Assembly (NCBI GenBank): GCA_900169235.1
Contig: FWCC01000300.1
Span: forward strand, 62,001 to 126,000
Origin: Zarea fungicola
Taxonomy: Eukaryota; Ascomycota; Sordariomycetes; Hypocreales; Cordycipitaceae
Direction: 5' to 3'
DNA: 64,000 nt
Position 1 is the stretch's first letter, and each line of letters starts with the position of its first letter. Below are positions 11,656 to 22,219 of this stretch, piece after piece. A program made the translations under genes and the position numbers. The notes under the pieces are model-generated. The model was not told the origin of the DNA and did no database searches. It saw only the letters and a list, made by a program, of their open reading frames with translations.

Positions 11656-14469
11656 ATGACGACTCGACGCGACTTTCTCAGCCAGCCGGCGCCGGAAAAC
11701 TACGTGGCCGGTCTGGGCCGTGGTGCTACTGGCTTCACGACCCGGTCTGATCTCGGTCCCGCACGCGACGGTCCCAGCGACGATCAAATAAAGGAGGCAC
11801 TCGCCAAGCGCGCTCAGCAGCTGGGTCTGGCACCCGAAGGTGGCAAAAAGGGCAAAGGTGACGGCGACGATGAGGGTGACAAGGGCGGCGACGACGAGCG
11901 ATTCCAGGACCCGGACAACGAGGTCGGCCTCTTTGCAGGTGGACTCTACGATAAGGATGACCAAGAGGCCGACAAAATCTGGGAATGGGTCGACGAGCGC
12001 ATGGACCGGCGCAAGCGTCAGCGCGAGGAGCGCGAGCAGGCGGAGCGGGAGGAGTACGAGCGCAACAACCCCAAGATTCAGCAGCAATTTACGGATCTGA
12101 AGCGCGCGCTGGCAACGGTCTCGGACAATGATTGGGCAAATCTGCCCGAAGTGGGCGACCTGACGGGCAAGAACAGGAGAAGCAAGCAAGCTCTGCGACA
12201 GCGATTCTATGCTGTGCCAGACAGTGTCCTCGCTGCCGCGCGCGATTCTTCCGAGATGGGCACCATGGTGGCAGATGATGGCACTGGTAGCAGTGGCGGC
12301 GGCGGTAGAGAGCTTTCTGACGGCACAATGACTAATTTTGCCGACATTGGTGCGGCCCGTGATAAAGTGCTCAAGTCAAGACTGGAGCAGGCATCTAGAT
12401 CGGGCGGTGACGCAACGAATGGCAGCTCTACGAGCATCGATCCCCAGGGCTACATTACAAGCCTCAACAAAATGGCCATGCCCGAATCCGCGACCCAAGT
12501 CGGTGACATCAACCGTGTGCGCGAGCTGCTACAGTCCGTCGTCAAGACCAACCCCAACAATGCGCTCGGCTGGATCGCCGCGGCACGCCTTGAAGAGCTC
12601 GCCGGCAAAATAGGTGCCGCGCGGCGCACCATCGACCAGGGCTGCGAGCGGTGCCCCAAGAGCGAGGATGCATGGCTCGAGAATATCCGGCTCAACCACG
12701 ACGGGCCTAACGCCAAGATCATCGCCCGGCGGGCCATTGAGGCGAATAACAAGTCTGTTCGTCTCTGGGTCGAGGCAATGCGTCTTGAGCATATCCCCAG
12801 CAACAAAAAGCGCGTCATTCGGCAGGCGCTGGATCACGTCCCCGAGTCAGAGGCGTTATGGAAGGAGGCCGTCAACCTGGAGGAGAACTCTGACGACGCT
12901 AAGCTGATGCTCGCGAAAGCGACAGAGCTCATCCCGCTATCGGTCGACCTGTGGCTGGCGCTGGCGCGCCTCGAGACGCCCGAGAATGCGCAAAAGGTGC
13001 TAAACAAGGCGCGCAAGGCGTGCCCGACCTCGCACGAGATTTGGATCGCCGCCGCGCGCTTACAGGAGCAGCTCGGCCAAGCCACTAAGGTCAACGTCAT
13101 CAAGCGTGGTGTGCAGGTCCTCGTCAAAGAATCCGCCATGCCGAAGCGTGAGGAATGGATCGCCGAGGCCGAGGTGTGCGAGGAAGACGGGGCAATCGTC
13201 ACATGCGAAAACATTATCCGCGAGACTCTCGGCTGGGGCCTGGACGAGGACGACGATCGCAAAGAGGCATGGATGGACGACGCACGCGCGAGCATAAACC
13301 GCGGCAAGTACGAAACGGCGCGAGCCATTTACGCCTACGCCCTGCGCGTCTTTATCAACAGCAAAACCCTGTGGAATGCTGCGGCGGACCTAGAGCGCAA
13401 CCACGGCACGCGCGAGTCGCTATGGCAAGTGCTCGAAAAGGCCGTCGAGGCGTGCCCCAAGAGCGAGGAGCTGTGGATGCTGCTCGCCAAGGAGAAGTGG
13501 CAGGCCGGCGAGGTCGACAGCGCGCGGCTCGTGCTCAAGCGCGCTTTCCACCAGAACCCCAACAACGAGGACATTTGGCTTGCGGCCGTCAAGCTCGAGT
13601 CGGACAATGGCGACGGCGGCGAGCAAGCGCGGCAGCTTCTGAAGGTGGCCCGCGAGCAGGCCCCCACGGACCGCGTGTGGACCAAGAGCGTCGTCTTTGA
13701 GCGCGTGCAGGGCCACACGGACGCCGCGCTCGACCTTGTACTCCAGGCGCTGCCGCTGTTCCCGCAGGCGGCGAAGCTGTGGATGCTCAAGGGGCAGATC
13801 TACGAGGACCTCGGCAAGATCGGCCTCGCGCGCGACGCGTACGCCGCCGGTGTCAAGGCCGTGCCGCGATCCGTTCCGCTCTGGCTCCTCTACGCGCGCC
13901 TCGAAGAGAAGGCCGGGCTTGCCGTCAAGGCCCGCTCCGTGCTCGACCGCGCACGCCTCGCGGTGCCAAAATCCGCGCCGCTGTGGTGCGAGTCGGTCCG
14001 CCTCGAACGGCGTAGCGGCAACCTCGCGCAGGCCAAGTCCCTCATGGCGCGGGCGCTGCAGGAGGTGCCCAAGTCGGGCCTGCTGTACGTCGAGCAGATC
14101 TGGCACCTGGAGGCTCGCACGCAGCGCAAGCCGCGCAGTCTCGAGGCCATTAAAAAGGTGGACAATGACCCTGCGCTATTTGTTGGCGTCGCGCGGCTGT
14201 TTTGGGCAGAGCGTAAGCTGGACAAGGCGCAGAGCTGGTTTGAACGCGCGCTGGCGTTGGATGTGAGCCAGGGCGATACGTGGGCGTGGTATTATCGCTT
14301 CCTGTGCCAGCATGGAACGGAAGAGAAGCGCGCCGAGGTTGTGGCCAAGTGCGTGGGCAACGAGCCACGATATGGCGAGGTGTGGCCGTCTGTGGCCAAG
14401 AAGCCGGCGAATGCGACTAAGAGCGTGGAAGAAGTGCTGAAGCTGGTAGCAGAGGAGCTGGATCAATGA
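11656..14469 (+). CDS. PRP6: PRP6/Prp1-type pre-mRNA splicing factor (U4/U6.U5 tri-snRNP component)
   Basis: An intronless gene of 937 residues from the ATG at 11656. The frame stays open back to 11539, but the protein family begins at this ATG with TRRDFLSQPAPENYVAGLGR, so the upstream part is taken as leader. The N-terminal PRP1_N region carries GRGATGFTTRSDLGPAR and a DPDNEVGLFAGGLYDKDD segment, followed by a strongly charged helix. From about residue 290 onward come many HAT/TPR-like helical repeats of the form W-x-x-x-A/x-x-E (for example LGWIAAARLEELAG, ALWKEAVNLEENSDD, KLWMLKGQIYEDLGK). Prp6 bridges U5 and U4/U6 snRNPs during tri-snRNP assembly in the nucleus. Length and repeat layout fit the fungal family (about 900-940 residues). 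Confidence 0.95.
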   Translation: MTTRRDFLSQPAPENYVAGLGRGATGFTTRSDLGPARDGPSDDQIKEALAKRAQQLGLAPEGGKKGKGDGDDEGDKGGDDERFQDPDNEVGLFAGGLYDKDDQEADKIWEWVDERMDRRKRQREEREQAEREEYERNNPKIQQQFTDLKRALATVSDNDWANLPEVGDLTGKNRRSKQALRQRFYAVPDSVLAAARDSSEMGTMVADDGTGSSGGGGRELSDGTMTNFADIGAARDKVLKSRLEQASRSGGDATNGSSTSIDPQGYITSLNKMAMPESATQVGDINRVRELLQSVVKTNPNNALGWIAAARLEELAGKIGAARRTIDQGCERCPKSEDAWLENIRLNHDGPNAKIIARRAIEANNKSVRLWVEAMRLEHIPSNKKRVIRQALDHVPESEALWKEAVNLEENSDDAKLMLAKATELIPLSVDLWLALARLETPENAQKVLNKARKACPTSHEIWIAAARLQEQLGQATKVNVIKRGVQVLVKESAMPKREEWIAEAEVCEEDGAIVTCENIIRETLGWGLDEDDDRKEAWMDDARASINRGKYETARAIYAYALRVFINSKTLWNAAADLERNHGTRESLWQVLEKAVEACPKSEELWMLLAKEKWQAGEVDSARLVLKRAFHQNPNNEDIWLAAVKLESDNGDGGEQARQLLKVAREQAPTDRVWTKSVVFERVQGHTDAALDLVLQALPLFPQAAKLWMLKGQIYEDLGKIGLARDAYAAGVKAVPRSVPLWLLYARLEEKAGLAVKARSVLDRARLAVPKSAPLWCESVRLERRSGNLAQAKSLMARALQEVPKSGLLYVEQIWHLEARTQRKPRSLEAIKKVDNDPALFVGVARLFWAERKLDKAQSWFERALALDVSQGDTWAWYYRFLCQHGTEEKRAEVVAKCVGNEPRYGEVWPSVAKKPANATKSVEEVLKLVAEELDQ

Positions 14470-14783
14470 CGAAAGAAAATCATAAGATGACTTTCTGTAT
14501 TATATTATCAGGTTGATTTGTCGGGAGGCATTTAAGATAGAGGGTAATACCCCATCGGCGTTGTTTTATGGTTAATTAGCGAAAAAAACAGGCATAAAAA
14601 CATGATTAAAAGGCAGCACCAGGTAATTATTTGCTCATACAGCTGGCGTGAAAAGACTCATTAAAAATTTTTATTGTTGTGTTTTCTTGGTTCGGTTTTT
14701 TATACAGGCAGGTGAGCTGTAAGACGTGAGGAGAAAGTACATAAACAAAGCAAGAAAAGAATTCAGTTTACAAGGAAGTGGAT
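14470..14783. terminator. AT-rich 3' flank between two convergent genes
   Basis: The 314 bases between the PRP6-like stop and the stop of the next, minus-strand gene are AT-rich, with several TATA/TTATTA-type stretches that could serve as polyadenylation signals for both. No gene is seen. Confidence 0.45.
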
Positions 14784-15363
14784 TTATTTACTGCCTCCGA
14801 ACCAGCCAGAGACGCCGCTCTTGGCTTTGGCAGCGCCGTCCTCGACCGTCTTGTCAAACTTGTCGACGGCCTTGATGGCCTCTGCCTTGGCATCCTTGAC
14901 GTATGCCTGGGCGTTGTCGCGGGCAGCTTGCGCTTTCTTGTCTGCCTGCTGCCACTGAAGAGGAATACATGTTAGCTTCTGCTTTTACGCATCTCTTTCC
15001 CTTTTCTTGTGAGTTCAACTAGGTGGGTAAAGAGCTTACAGCCTTGTCGAGCTTGGCGCCAGCATCAGAGCCGGCCTGCTCGAGTTTCTTGGAAGCATCG
15101 GGCGATGAGCCAGAACTAGGAAGGTGTGACTTGATGTTGGCGCTGGCCTTGTGAATGTCGCCTGTGATGAAAAAATTATTTAGAAAAATTGAAAGAGCAA
15201 ACAAGCGCAGCGAGCAAGCCTGTTTTCTATTTTTTCATGAAAGAAACTTACTCTCAAACTTGTTCTCTGCAGCTTTTGCGTTACCACCCGCTCCGTAAAG
15301 GTAGTAGCCGAGACCACCAGCAGCACCAAGGCCGATGATCAAGGGAAGGCGCGACTTGGACAT
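14784..15363 (-). CDS. small membrane-anchored protein of the fungal 'calcofluor white hypersensitive' family
   Basis: Three exons (15363-15252, 15161-15040, 14954-14784) give 134 residues. The introns are 90 and 85 nt, with GTAAGT and GTAAGC donors and CAG acceptors. The protein starts MSKSRLPLIIGLGAAGGLGYYLYGAGG, a Gly/Ala-rich hydrophobic segment likely to be a membrane anchor. The rest is a hydrophilic Ala/Lys/Asp-rich amphipathic helix (SANIKSHLPSS, AKLDKAWQQADKK, AKAEAIKAVDKFDK), ending SGVSGWFGGSK. Similar small proteins in Sordariomycetes are annotated as calcofluor white hypersensitive protein; the biochemical role is not known. The helical part resembles LEA or apolipoprotein-like repeats. 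The exon structure is predicted from splice signals and an uninterrupted frame. Confidence 0.75.
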
Positions 15364-16918
15364 TGTAATGTGTGTGCTGTGAATTGAAACGAGATGGGGG
15401 AAGAGCTTATTTTGTGAGTAGACGTGTGTGCTGTTGTAAACAGGTTGTAAAAAGTGGTGTGATGTAAATAAGGGAGAAGGTGGTTTGAGGAGGGGAAGAT
15501 GGGAAGGAAAGAAGGCACGATGGAATAAGTCGACGAGCTAAGTCGGGGAAGGGCTAGAAGCGGGATTGTTTGGCAGCTCGGCAACGGGAAAGCAAGAGAA
15601 ATTCAGCTTCCAGTCTGCTAAATGCAAGCAAGGCACGTAGCTGGCAAACCTCCTAGCTCCAACGTTGGGGGAAGCTCCCAAAACCCAAAACCAAGGCACA
15701 GGTTGGAGGTATTAGATACCTTGGTTACGATGGCGCTTGGCCGGAACGGGTTTGGTATGTGTAGCAGGGCGGACTGGATAGGATCAAGGTACAAGTAAAT
15801 GGTACATCTGCGGCATGTGCGACAACAACAGCTGTTTATTGGCCACGGGGTAGGAACGAAACGCAAGCAACTCTCTATAATAGATATCTCAAAGGCCTGC
15901 AACTTCTTGAATATAAACCAATTTCTGATCTAAAGCCTTTAATCTCTCTACAGTCGTCTGGTCCCGGACAGCAACTCATTGACTATTCTCATCGAGAGGA
16001 TGAACTGTAAACAATAATAACAGTTTGAGAGTAGGAAAATACATGACGTAATTGCATTCAGCAAAATCTGCGGGGAGTGTTTTGGCGCTGCCCGTTTTTG
16101 TGCATTTTAGTGGGCTTCGGCGGGCTCCAGCCTCCAGCCCAGCGCTCCGTTGGTGGGCCTTTTTACCATTGCCTGCCTACCTTAAACTAGTGTAGGACTT
16201 CTTCAGCAAGGAAGTGGTGATTCCGGACGCACTATGTACGGCCCGACCTCCATCCTCTACTATTCACATTGCTATTGTTGCAACTCAATTGGCAGCCAGT
16301 ATCGGTATGGTAGACATAAAAGACCAACTTCATTCTCCAACACGGCATTTCCAGTGCATCAACTGTACGTTTCTGTACACACCGAAGGTTCATCTTGCCT
16401 GCAATTGCGAGACATGGCAGGCAACTTTTATGGCTCAGTATATCCTCAAGATATCTGCGCTTTTGGTTTGGTGTGAATAAATCGAGAAAATGATGTGTTC
16501 GTCTCATTCTGCCTTTTTAATTGTTGGCAGAAAGGCCAAAAATGCCTGCAAGGAACTGCATGCCATTGCGAGTTTATGTGCAGCCATATGTCTGTTTTGG
16601 CCCTTGCGATGACAGGGCACCAAGTGAACACAACGAATGAGTTAGCTCACAACAAGTGTGTTCAAGAGGGCACCACAGAGCTGAAGCAACGATCCTTGCA
16701 TGTTGGAAATGAAATGCTGGATCATGTAAACACATTTTAATATACTTGCAGAGGCTTCTGGTACGGGGCACCCAGTATCGACAGCGATTGCTTGTCCTCG
16801 TAATTTGCGTTACACAAGAGAAGAAGACAAGTATTGAAGGGACTGGTTGGCCGTGGAATCGCAGCGGATGGCTCTCGAGACATTCTGAGCATTTTGATAT
16901 CTTGTTGTTGCCGTGTGT
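15364..16918. other. intergenic region, no gene seen
   Basis: This stretch contains the promoter of the small membrane protein (left side) and the 3' flank of the Rad10 gene (right side). Overlapping short open frames near 16214-16480 and 16495-16740 carry Cys and Thr but no family motif or splice pattern I recognise. Confidence 0.45.
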
Positions 16919-18193
16919 TCACTCTCGTAGTTTTGCTAATGCAGCAGCAATTCCAGCAGACAGCTCCTCAGGCCCTCTTCTGTTGGGCTGCGATGCTTTC
17001 TCAACTGCTTCAGGTGGCTTGGCCGTGCTAGTTGTCGTAGCAGCCACTTCTAGTTCGTCATCATCTTCGTCATCAGTATCGCCACGGAATTGAAACTGCT
17101 TAGACGAATTTAAAGCTTCAGCAACCACCGGTGCCTTCTCAGCGGCCTTCTTTCCCGGCATATCCCTCAAGGGCACTCGGGAGAGCGGCACGGCGTCTTC
17201 TAATCTCGACGCACGGCTTCCCGCGCCAGCCTCTGCCCGAGTCGTCGCTGTCACGGGTTCGCCAGTAGGTATTCCCCGCTTGGATGCACTCTTGGCCCGA
17301 AACGGCTCCTCCATCGCAGCCGTCCATCTCTTCACCTTGACACCTCCCCAGCCGCCCAGCATCCCGAGCTGCTCCGCATCCGCGTTCACGGCGTTTCGCA
17401 GGCTACCAAAATTGGCCACAAGCGCCACGGCATCCGACTTGTTTAAGCTGCGGGGCACCGTGACGAAATCCACTAACCGCTCCGCGTAGCTCGACGATTG
17501 CTTGCCGCGGATCGCGTCGGCACTGGCGTGCTCGTAGGCCTTGTAAAGCTCCAGGTATCGTCCGGCCTCGGCAGCAGACCAGCAGGCGATGATGGTCACG
17601 CCATTAACCATGGACGTCTTGGAGAGCTCGCGGAGAGGGTCTTCGTGGTTGGGGATGTCAATCATAGTGAGGAGGATGCGGAGGTTGTATTTGCCCTGGA
17701 GGTTGCGGATGCGTGTATATACGTATTCGGGATGGAGGCGATGGTATTTTAAACTAATACACGACAAGAGAAATGTTGGCAACCTTCTTTGACTTTCTTT
17801 CCATGATATTGTTTTACAGTTTGGGAAAGGGGAGGTTCCGTACCTTAGAAACATGGCACATGTCCCTGTGCCGAGAACATAGTCTGCTGGTATGTCACTG
17901 TACTCCCACGGCATGGACTTGATGTGTGTGAGGACTGGGTTTCCGCGCTGTCGCGGTGAGACGAGAATGTTGGAGGCACCTTGTCTCTGGGGTAGAGCCT
18001 GAGGTGTAGGCTGGACTAGCTTGCCTCCAGAGGTAGAGGTTGTGGGAGGAGCCTTGTCGAGCCGTTGCGGTGTGGGCTGTTGAATCTTCTGTGGTCGTGG
18101 TTGTTGCGGTGGCGGCCGACGAGGGACGGGTGTAGCATCTGCGGAAGCCATTGCGGCTAGAAGCGCTTCATCAGCGCCGAATTCGTCATCCAT
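16919..18193 (-). CDS. RAD10: DNA repair protein Rad10/ERCC1 homolog (Swi10-like)
   Basis: Two exons (18193-17844 and 17753-16919) give 394 residues. Rad10/ERCC1 is the non-catalytic partner of the Rad1/XPF structure-specific endonuclease in nucleotide excision repair and single-strand annealing. Seen: a Pro/Gln-rich N-terminus, the ERCC1 central domain from NILVSPRQRGNPVL through WEYSDIPADYVLG to SLKYHRLHPEYVYTRI, then LTMIDIPNHEDPLREL. A tandem helix-hairpin-helix region follows (VDFVTVPRSLNKSDAVAL, NADAEQLGMLGGWG). The 90-nt intron (17754-17843) is a multiple of three and lacks a stop, so the unspliced frame reads through. Removing it restores CAMFL-SLKYH, the arrangement conserved in the family. 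The C-terminal tail after about residue 285 is low-complexity and includes an acidic DTDDEDDDELE run. Confidence 0.93.
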   Translation of the reverse strand: MDDEFGADEALLAAMASADATPVPRRPPPQQPRPQKIQQPTPQRLDKAPPTTSTSGGKLVQPTPQALPQRQGASNILVSPRQRGNPVLTHIKSMPWEYSDIPADYVLGTGTCAMFLRYGTSPFPNCKTISWKESQRRLPTFLLSCISLKYHRLHPEYVYTRIRNLQGKYNLRILLTMIDIPNHEDPLRELSKTSMVNGVTIIACWSAAEAGRYLELYKAYEHASADAIRGKQSSSYAERLVDFVTVPRSLNKSDAVALVANFGSLRNAVNADAEQLGMLGGWGGVKVKRWTAAMEEPFRAKSASKRGIPTGEPVTATTRAEAGAGSRASRLEDAVPLSRVPLRDMPGKKAAEKAPVVAEALNSSKQFQFRGDTDDEDDDELEVAATTTSTAKPPEAVEKASQPNRRGPEELSAGIAAALAKLRE

Positions 18194-18800
18194 AGCGGTA
18201 GGCTATTCGCTGAGTGCCTATATGGTTTGGTAATTGTGTTGTGGTAGATCACCGTAAGCCCGTCAGGTTGTATGTCTAGTTTAGGATTTCACGGTTGCGA
18301 TTTGGAGAGCTGCGTCTTGGGACCCCACTAGAGAGCAATGAATGAATGATAACGTGCCGCATCCATGTCAATGCATATCGACATGTACCCGCGAGAGAAG
18401 AGCAATAAAATAGAATTAGATATTTTCTTATTTTGTTTAATGTTATTTCTAGTCAATTTAACTAAGAAAAGCGGCCGTCAACTTCCAGTGGTTAAATTGG
18501 TTAAAGCGTGCTGCGCCTGCAGGCCTGCGAGGCCCTTACTTGGCTCCCATTCAAGCCGACTATGTTGGAGTGATAGTCTTTAACAAAAAGAACAGTTAGT
18601 CTATATGAATATACAAAGTTCATTTGACGAAGCTGTGTAACAGCCATTAAATAAAACAACATTGTGGCATCTGTGAAATTTCATCCAAGAGTCCTTCGAT
18701 CAAGGTACATGTCCAAGTTGCCCATATGGCTGTGCTGATCCAAGCCGCCGTTAAATCCGTTGCTGTATGCTTATTTATTAAACATTACTTCTATACAAGA
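18194..18800. other. intergenic region, no gene seen
   Basis: Upstream region of RAD10 and 3' flank of the GPI-protein pseudogene. A segment near 18485-18570 superficially resembles a tRNA A-box (GGTTAAATTGG) but does not fold as a tRNA. Confidence 0.4.
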
Positions 18801-20029
18801 CTACCACCCCAGTCCAAGGGACAATATTATCAACAGTGCCGATGATACGAAAAGATTATTAGCTCCACTGCCTTTCTCATTACTTTTGTTCCCGCTCTTA
18901 TCTTGCCCGTTGGCCTGCCCATTTTCCTCGCCGGTAACCTGACCGCTGCCCCGAGAAGTATCTTTGCTCTGGTCCTTGGATCCATTGGGCCGCACACAGC
19001 GCATCTTTGTGAACCCGGGCACTGGATCCTCGTCATATTTCTTTGCGCTGGCGTTGTATTGACCGAACATGGTGACGATTCCGACATACTCTTCGGTAAG
19101 AGATTTCCAAAGCAACGGGGCATCACTCGGTACCGGGTTATCTTCTTCCTCCTCCTTGCTCTTGGCATACTCCCAGCCATTGGTAAATGTCGTGGCCCCA
19201 GTCATGTACTTGATAGGAACCTCCAAAGCTTTTTTTTGATTACCAAATGGTTAGCTCATGTATACGGTCGGAACAAAATTGCACAAAAGTGAAAATTAAA
19301 AGTGAAAAGTGAAAAGTGAAAAACAAAAGACAGACCAAAAAAAAAGGCCGGCGGCAACTTACTGCTCCAAAAATCCCCCCCAAAGTCCAAGTTTACATTG
19401 CCGCATTCCTTTGGGATGGCAAAGCCACGGCAGTATCCACGCGCGCCATAGGGGTTGTTTTTGACCGAGAAGTTGCTCACATAAGAAGTTGACGCTAATT
19501 TTTCAATCGCCTTGACGCAATCACTTGACAGAAATGGACTGCAATCGCCGTCCGGCTTTGTGGGCTTGTTGTCTGGGTTGTCAAACAGACTGGCATTCTG
19601 GAAGTCCCCGCCAATTGTAAGGAAAGTGCACAGGAACCAGCTGGGGTCGACATTGTCAATGATCTGGTTGTTCGAGTACCGCGCGTTTGACGCCTCGAGG
19701 TCGTTGGTAATTGTTTTTGGGTCGACTTTAGCGTACAAGGAGGCAGGGGCCATGATGCGGACGTCGATGCCAATCTCGTACGGGGTTAGATCGACGGCGG
19801 TAATGTTGATGGCCCAGCCGCCCATTTACGAGCTCGGGTAGGGCTTGGTCACATCGCGGCCGCTGAAGGAGTACGACGCAGAGGCATTGGAGTTGGCCAC
19901 GGCCCATTGCCAGCTTGAGCCTGGTGTATAGGGATTGAGCCCGCCCGTGGTAGGCTCAAGGAGGCTCCAGGCAGCGCAATGCACGGGAAGCAACACGGCG
20001 GACAGCACAACCTCCAATATAAAACGGAT
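18801..20029 (-). pseudogene. probable pseudogene of a secreted, GPI-anchored protein of unknown function
   Basis: The minus strand encodes what should be one protein in two exons (20029-19363 and 19228-18801). The 134-nt intron has a GTAAGT donor, a CTAAC branch point and an AAG acceptor. It has a signal-peptide-like start (RFILEVVLSAVLLPVHCAA), a Cys-containing extracellular domain (for example WFLCTFLTIGG, CSPFLSSDCVKAIEKL, GYCRGFAIPKECGNV) and a C-terminal GPI-type tail (GANNLFVSSALLIILSLGLGW). Two defects are visible. The codon where the initiator ATG should be reads ATC (20029-20027), and no in-frame ATG occurs between the upstream TGA and the signal sequence. An in-frame TAA lies at 19828-19826, directly after KPYPSS. 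The rest of the frame is intact, so inactivation looks recent. A sequencing error at both places is the alternative. I do not recognise the family's function. Confidence 0.62.
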
Positions 20030-22219
20030 TGCCCCACCAGAATTTCAAGTATATGGGCATTGTATGAATTGAATCAAAGGAGAGCAGAAGAATCAACTGA
20101 AAACTTCTTCTTCATAGGATCGCTAGCGTGGAGTCACTCCACCGAGTTGGCCGGAAATTCGATATGAAGGCTGCGGAAATTAGGGGTTTGGCTCATATAG
20201 TGACAGTGATACGATTAGCATTAATTCACCGTAATATTGGAATGCGATATTGACCAATGCCAGTTTTCGTGACGAGTGATCTTTGGGAATAGGACGCCAG
20301 TGGGAAAATTCATTGCAACGTGGACCACGACAGTTGGTGAGAAACGGACTGTATACATAAATACGTTAATCTGATCCACTAGTTACCCTTTCATATTTTT
20401 TAAAATTTTCTTCGTTTCTTTTCATGATAGGATTTCCGGAACATGACTTGGCATACCTTTCTGATAACGATCTGGGTGATGGCATATACACGAGACAGAA
20501 TAGATTGGACTGATGTCGGGGAAACTCAGTCTATCAAGTTATGGCAGATACAAGTTCTAATGGCGAAGTCGACTGCAGATCACTTCTAGTCAGACAGTTA
20601 CTGTAGTATGTTAAAACGAAGAGTTTGAAATCGACACGGGCCAAGTGCGTCTGCAGCTCCTTGCCCAACGACGAGCATCTCACTTTGGCTGGCCTCCGAC
20701 CGCCAAACTCCATCCGTCAGCGTAGAGTCCTTGGATGATCCGCTGCGCTAGATCTAGGATGGCGATTTTCCCCCATTGCGGGTGATTAGCCCGGCAGGAT
20801 CTGGATTTTAGCTCGCATGAGTAGCGGATGGTGGGATGGGGTTGTCTGTTGGTGAATATTTACTTGAATAGGAAGAGCAATAAATATACCGAGAGAAAGA
20901 GCTATGGATTTATTTCTTCCGTGACGATCCGTTGAAGTCGTGATAATTTTGCACCCTTCATTAGGTCCATGGTGGCGTTGCAAGTCCAGCAAGGAGCGTG
21001 GTTATTTCTCTAGACAAAACAGGAGTGATAGTTGTACTGACAAAGAAAGGTACAGATATAGGTATTCAGGCTTTAAAAATAGAATGACTCTACTCAGGAG
21101 CAATGTGCGATGTAGTCAATTTCGGAACCAAACTGTGCTTGATACAAAAATGAACGATATTGATTTGATATTTGTACGATTGCCAAGGTAAAGCAACAGT
21201 CACAGTACAAGTCTCATCGCCGTTTACACACTAGACTCAGATGCATCTCTTGGTATGGATTGGGCGCTTAATTTTATTGCAACCAGTTGAGCCTACTGTA
21301 CAATTTATTTATCCTGCCTCTGGGGAAGAAATAGCCGTCGGGAAAATTGAGGGGCAGTTCGGCAAGGTGGGCCGAGCACCTCGGGTGGCAGTAATCAACG
21401 TTATCACTGTCTACAAATGTTGATTAAACTTGATGAAGATGTATTTCAAGTTTTGTCCATTAGATTTGGATAACTCTTTAAAAAGGAGTATTTTTTTGGT
21501 TCGACGTTCGAGCGCATTGAATGCCGCGGCCAACACGTCTCGATTGTCTTCAGCCGGCGTGGCGTTTCCGGCAATTGAATTCGTCTCGGCAAGACGGGGA
21601 GCTTGGCTCTTATACAAATGCCGAATTCTTACTACAATTAGCATCTTGGGGGGGGGGTTTCAATTTATGTTTAAAGCTTTTGTACTATCGTGATTTCCAT
21701 GGTACTGGCGACGATCCATTGCGGACGCTACCACAAGCTACGGGTGTAAGGCATCACCCCTCGTTTTGAACCACCATGTTTAACTTGGACTCCATGGAAA
21801 TCTTGAACTGTCTTGATTAATTTCATCCAATTCTTATTAATCTCAATTGTTAAAAAGCCGACGTCGGAAAGTCACGGGCTACTTTCTTCCATCCCTCCAA
21901 TTAGGCTCCCCCACCACCTCGGTGTTTGTGCCGTCGCCATCTTGCCCCTCCTCCGCTTTTTGCTCCAATCTTCCAAGTCCCGTCGCCTCTTAAAGTAAAC
22001 ATTTCAGTTGGGGGGAACCTCGTCCGCTCATCGGGGCTTTTCCCACCAGCTGCCTTGCATTAAATATACAGCTTGCTGCCGCTCTAGCTGATCAATTGTT
22101 CAAACCCTCTCCTACTACATTTCAACCTCAACTCAACTTATCCTTTCTACCCCTCTACCCCTCTACCCTTCTACACTTCTGCCCCTCTACCCCTCCATTC
22201 CCCCACAATCGTCGTCGCA
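20030..22219. other. AT-rich intergenic region and LGD1 leader
   Basis: No gene could be supported. A minus-strand frame around 21411-21644 has a protein-like stretch (AAAFNALERRTKK) but no ATG or neighbours to support it. The right end (about 22140-22200) is the pyrimidine-rich leader of LGD1 with imperfect tandem CTACCCCT-type repeats. Confidence 0.45.
22147..22197. repeat. imperfect CTACCCCT repeats in the LGD1 leader
   Basis: Several diverged copies of an 8-9 bp pyrimidine-rich unit (variants of CCCCTCTAC) lie immediately upstream of the LGD1 start codon. Such CT-rich tracts are common just before transcription starts in filamentous fungi. Confidence 0.7.

Noticed and set aside
18480..18580. 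tRNA-like sequence
   Set aside because: An A-box-like string is present, but no acceptor stem or proper B-box could be paired. No convincing tRNA was found in the window.
19772..19828. A 55-nt intron that would remove the in-frame TAA of the GPI-protein gene
   Set aside because: A GTAAAT donor, CTAAC and ACGAG acceptor exist, but 55 nt is not a multiple of three and would shift the downstream frame away from the intact domain and GPI tail.
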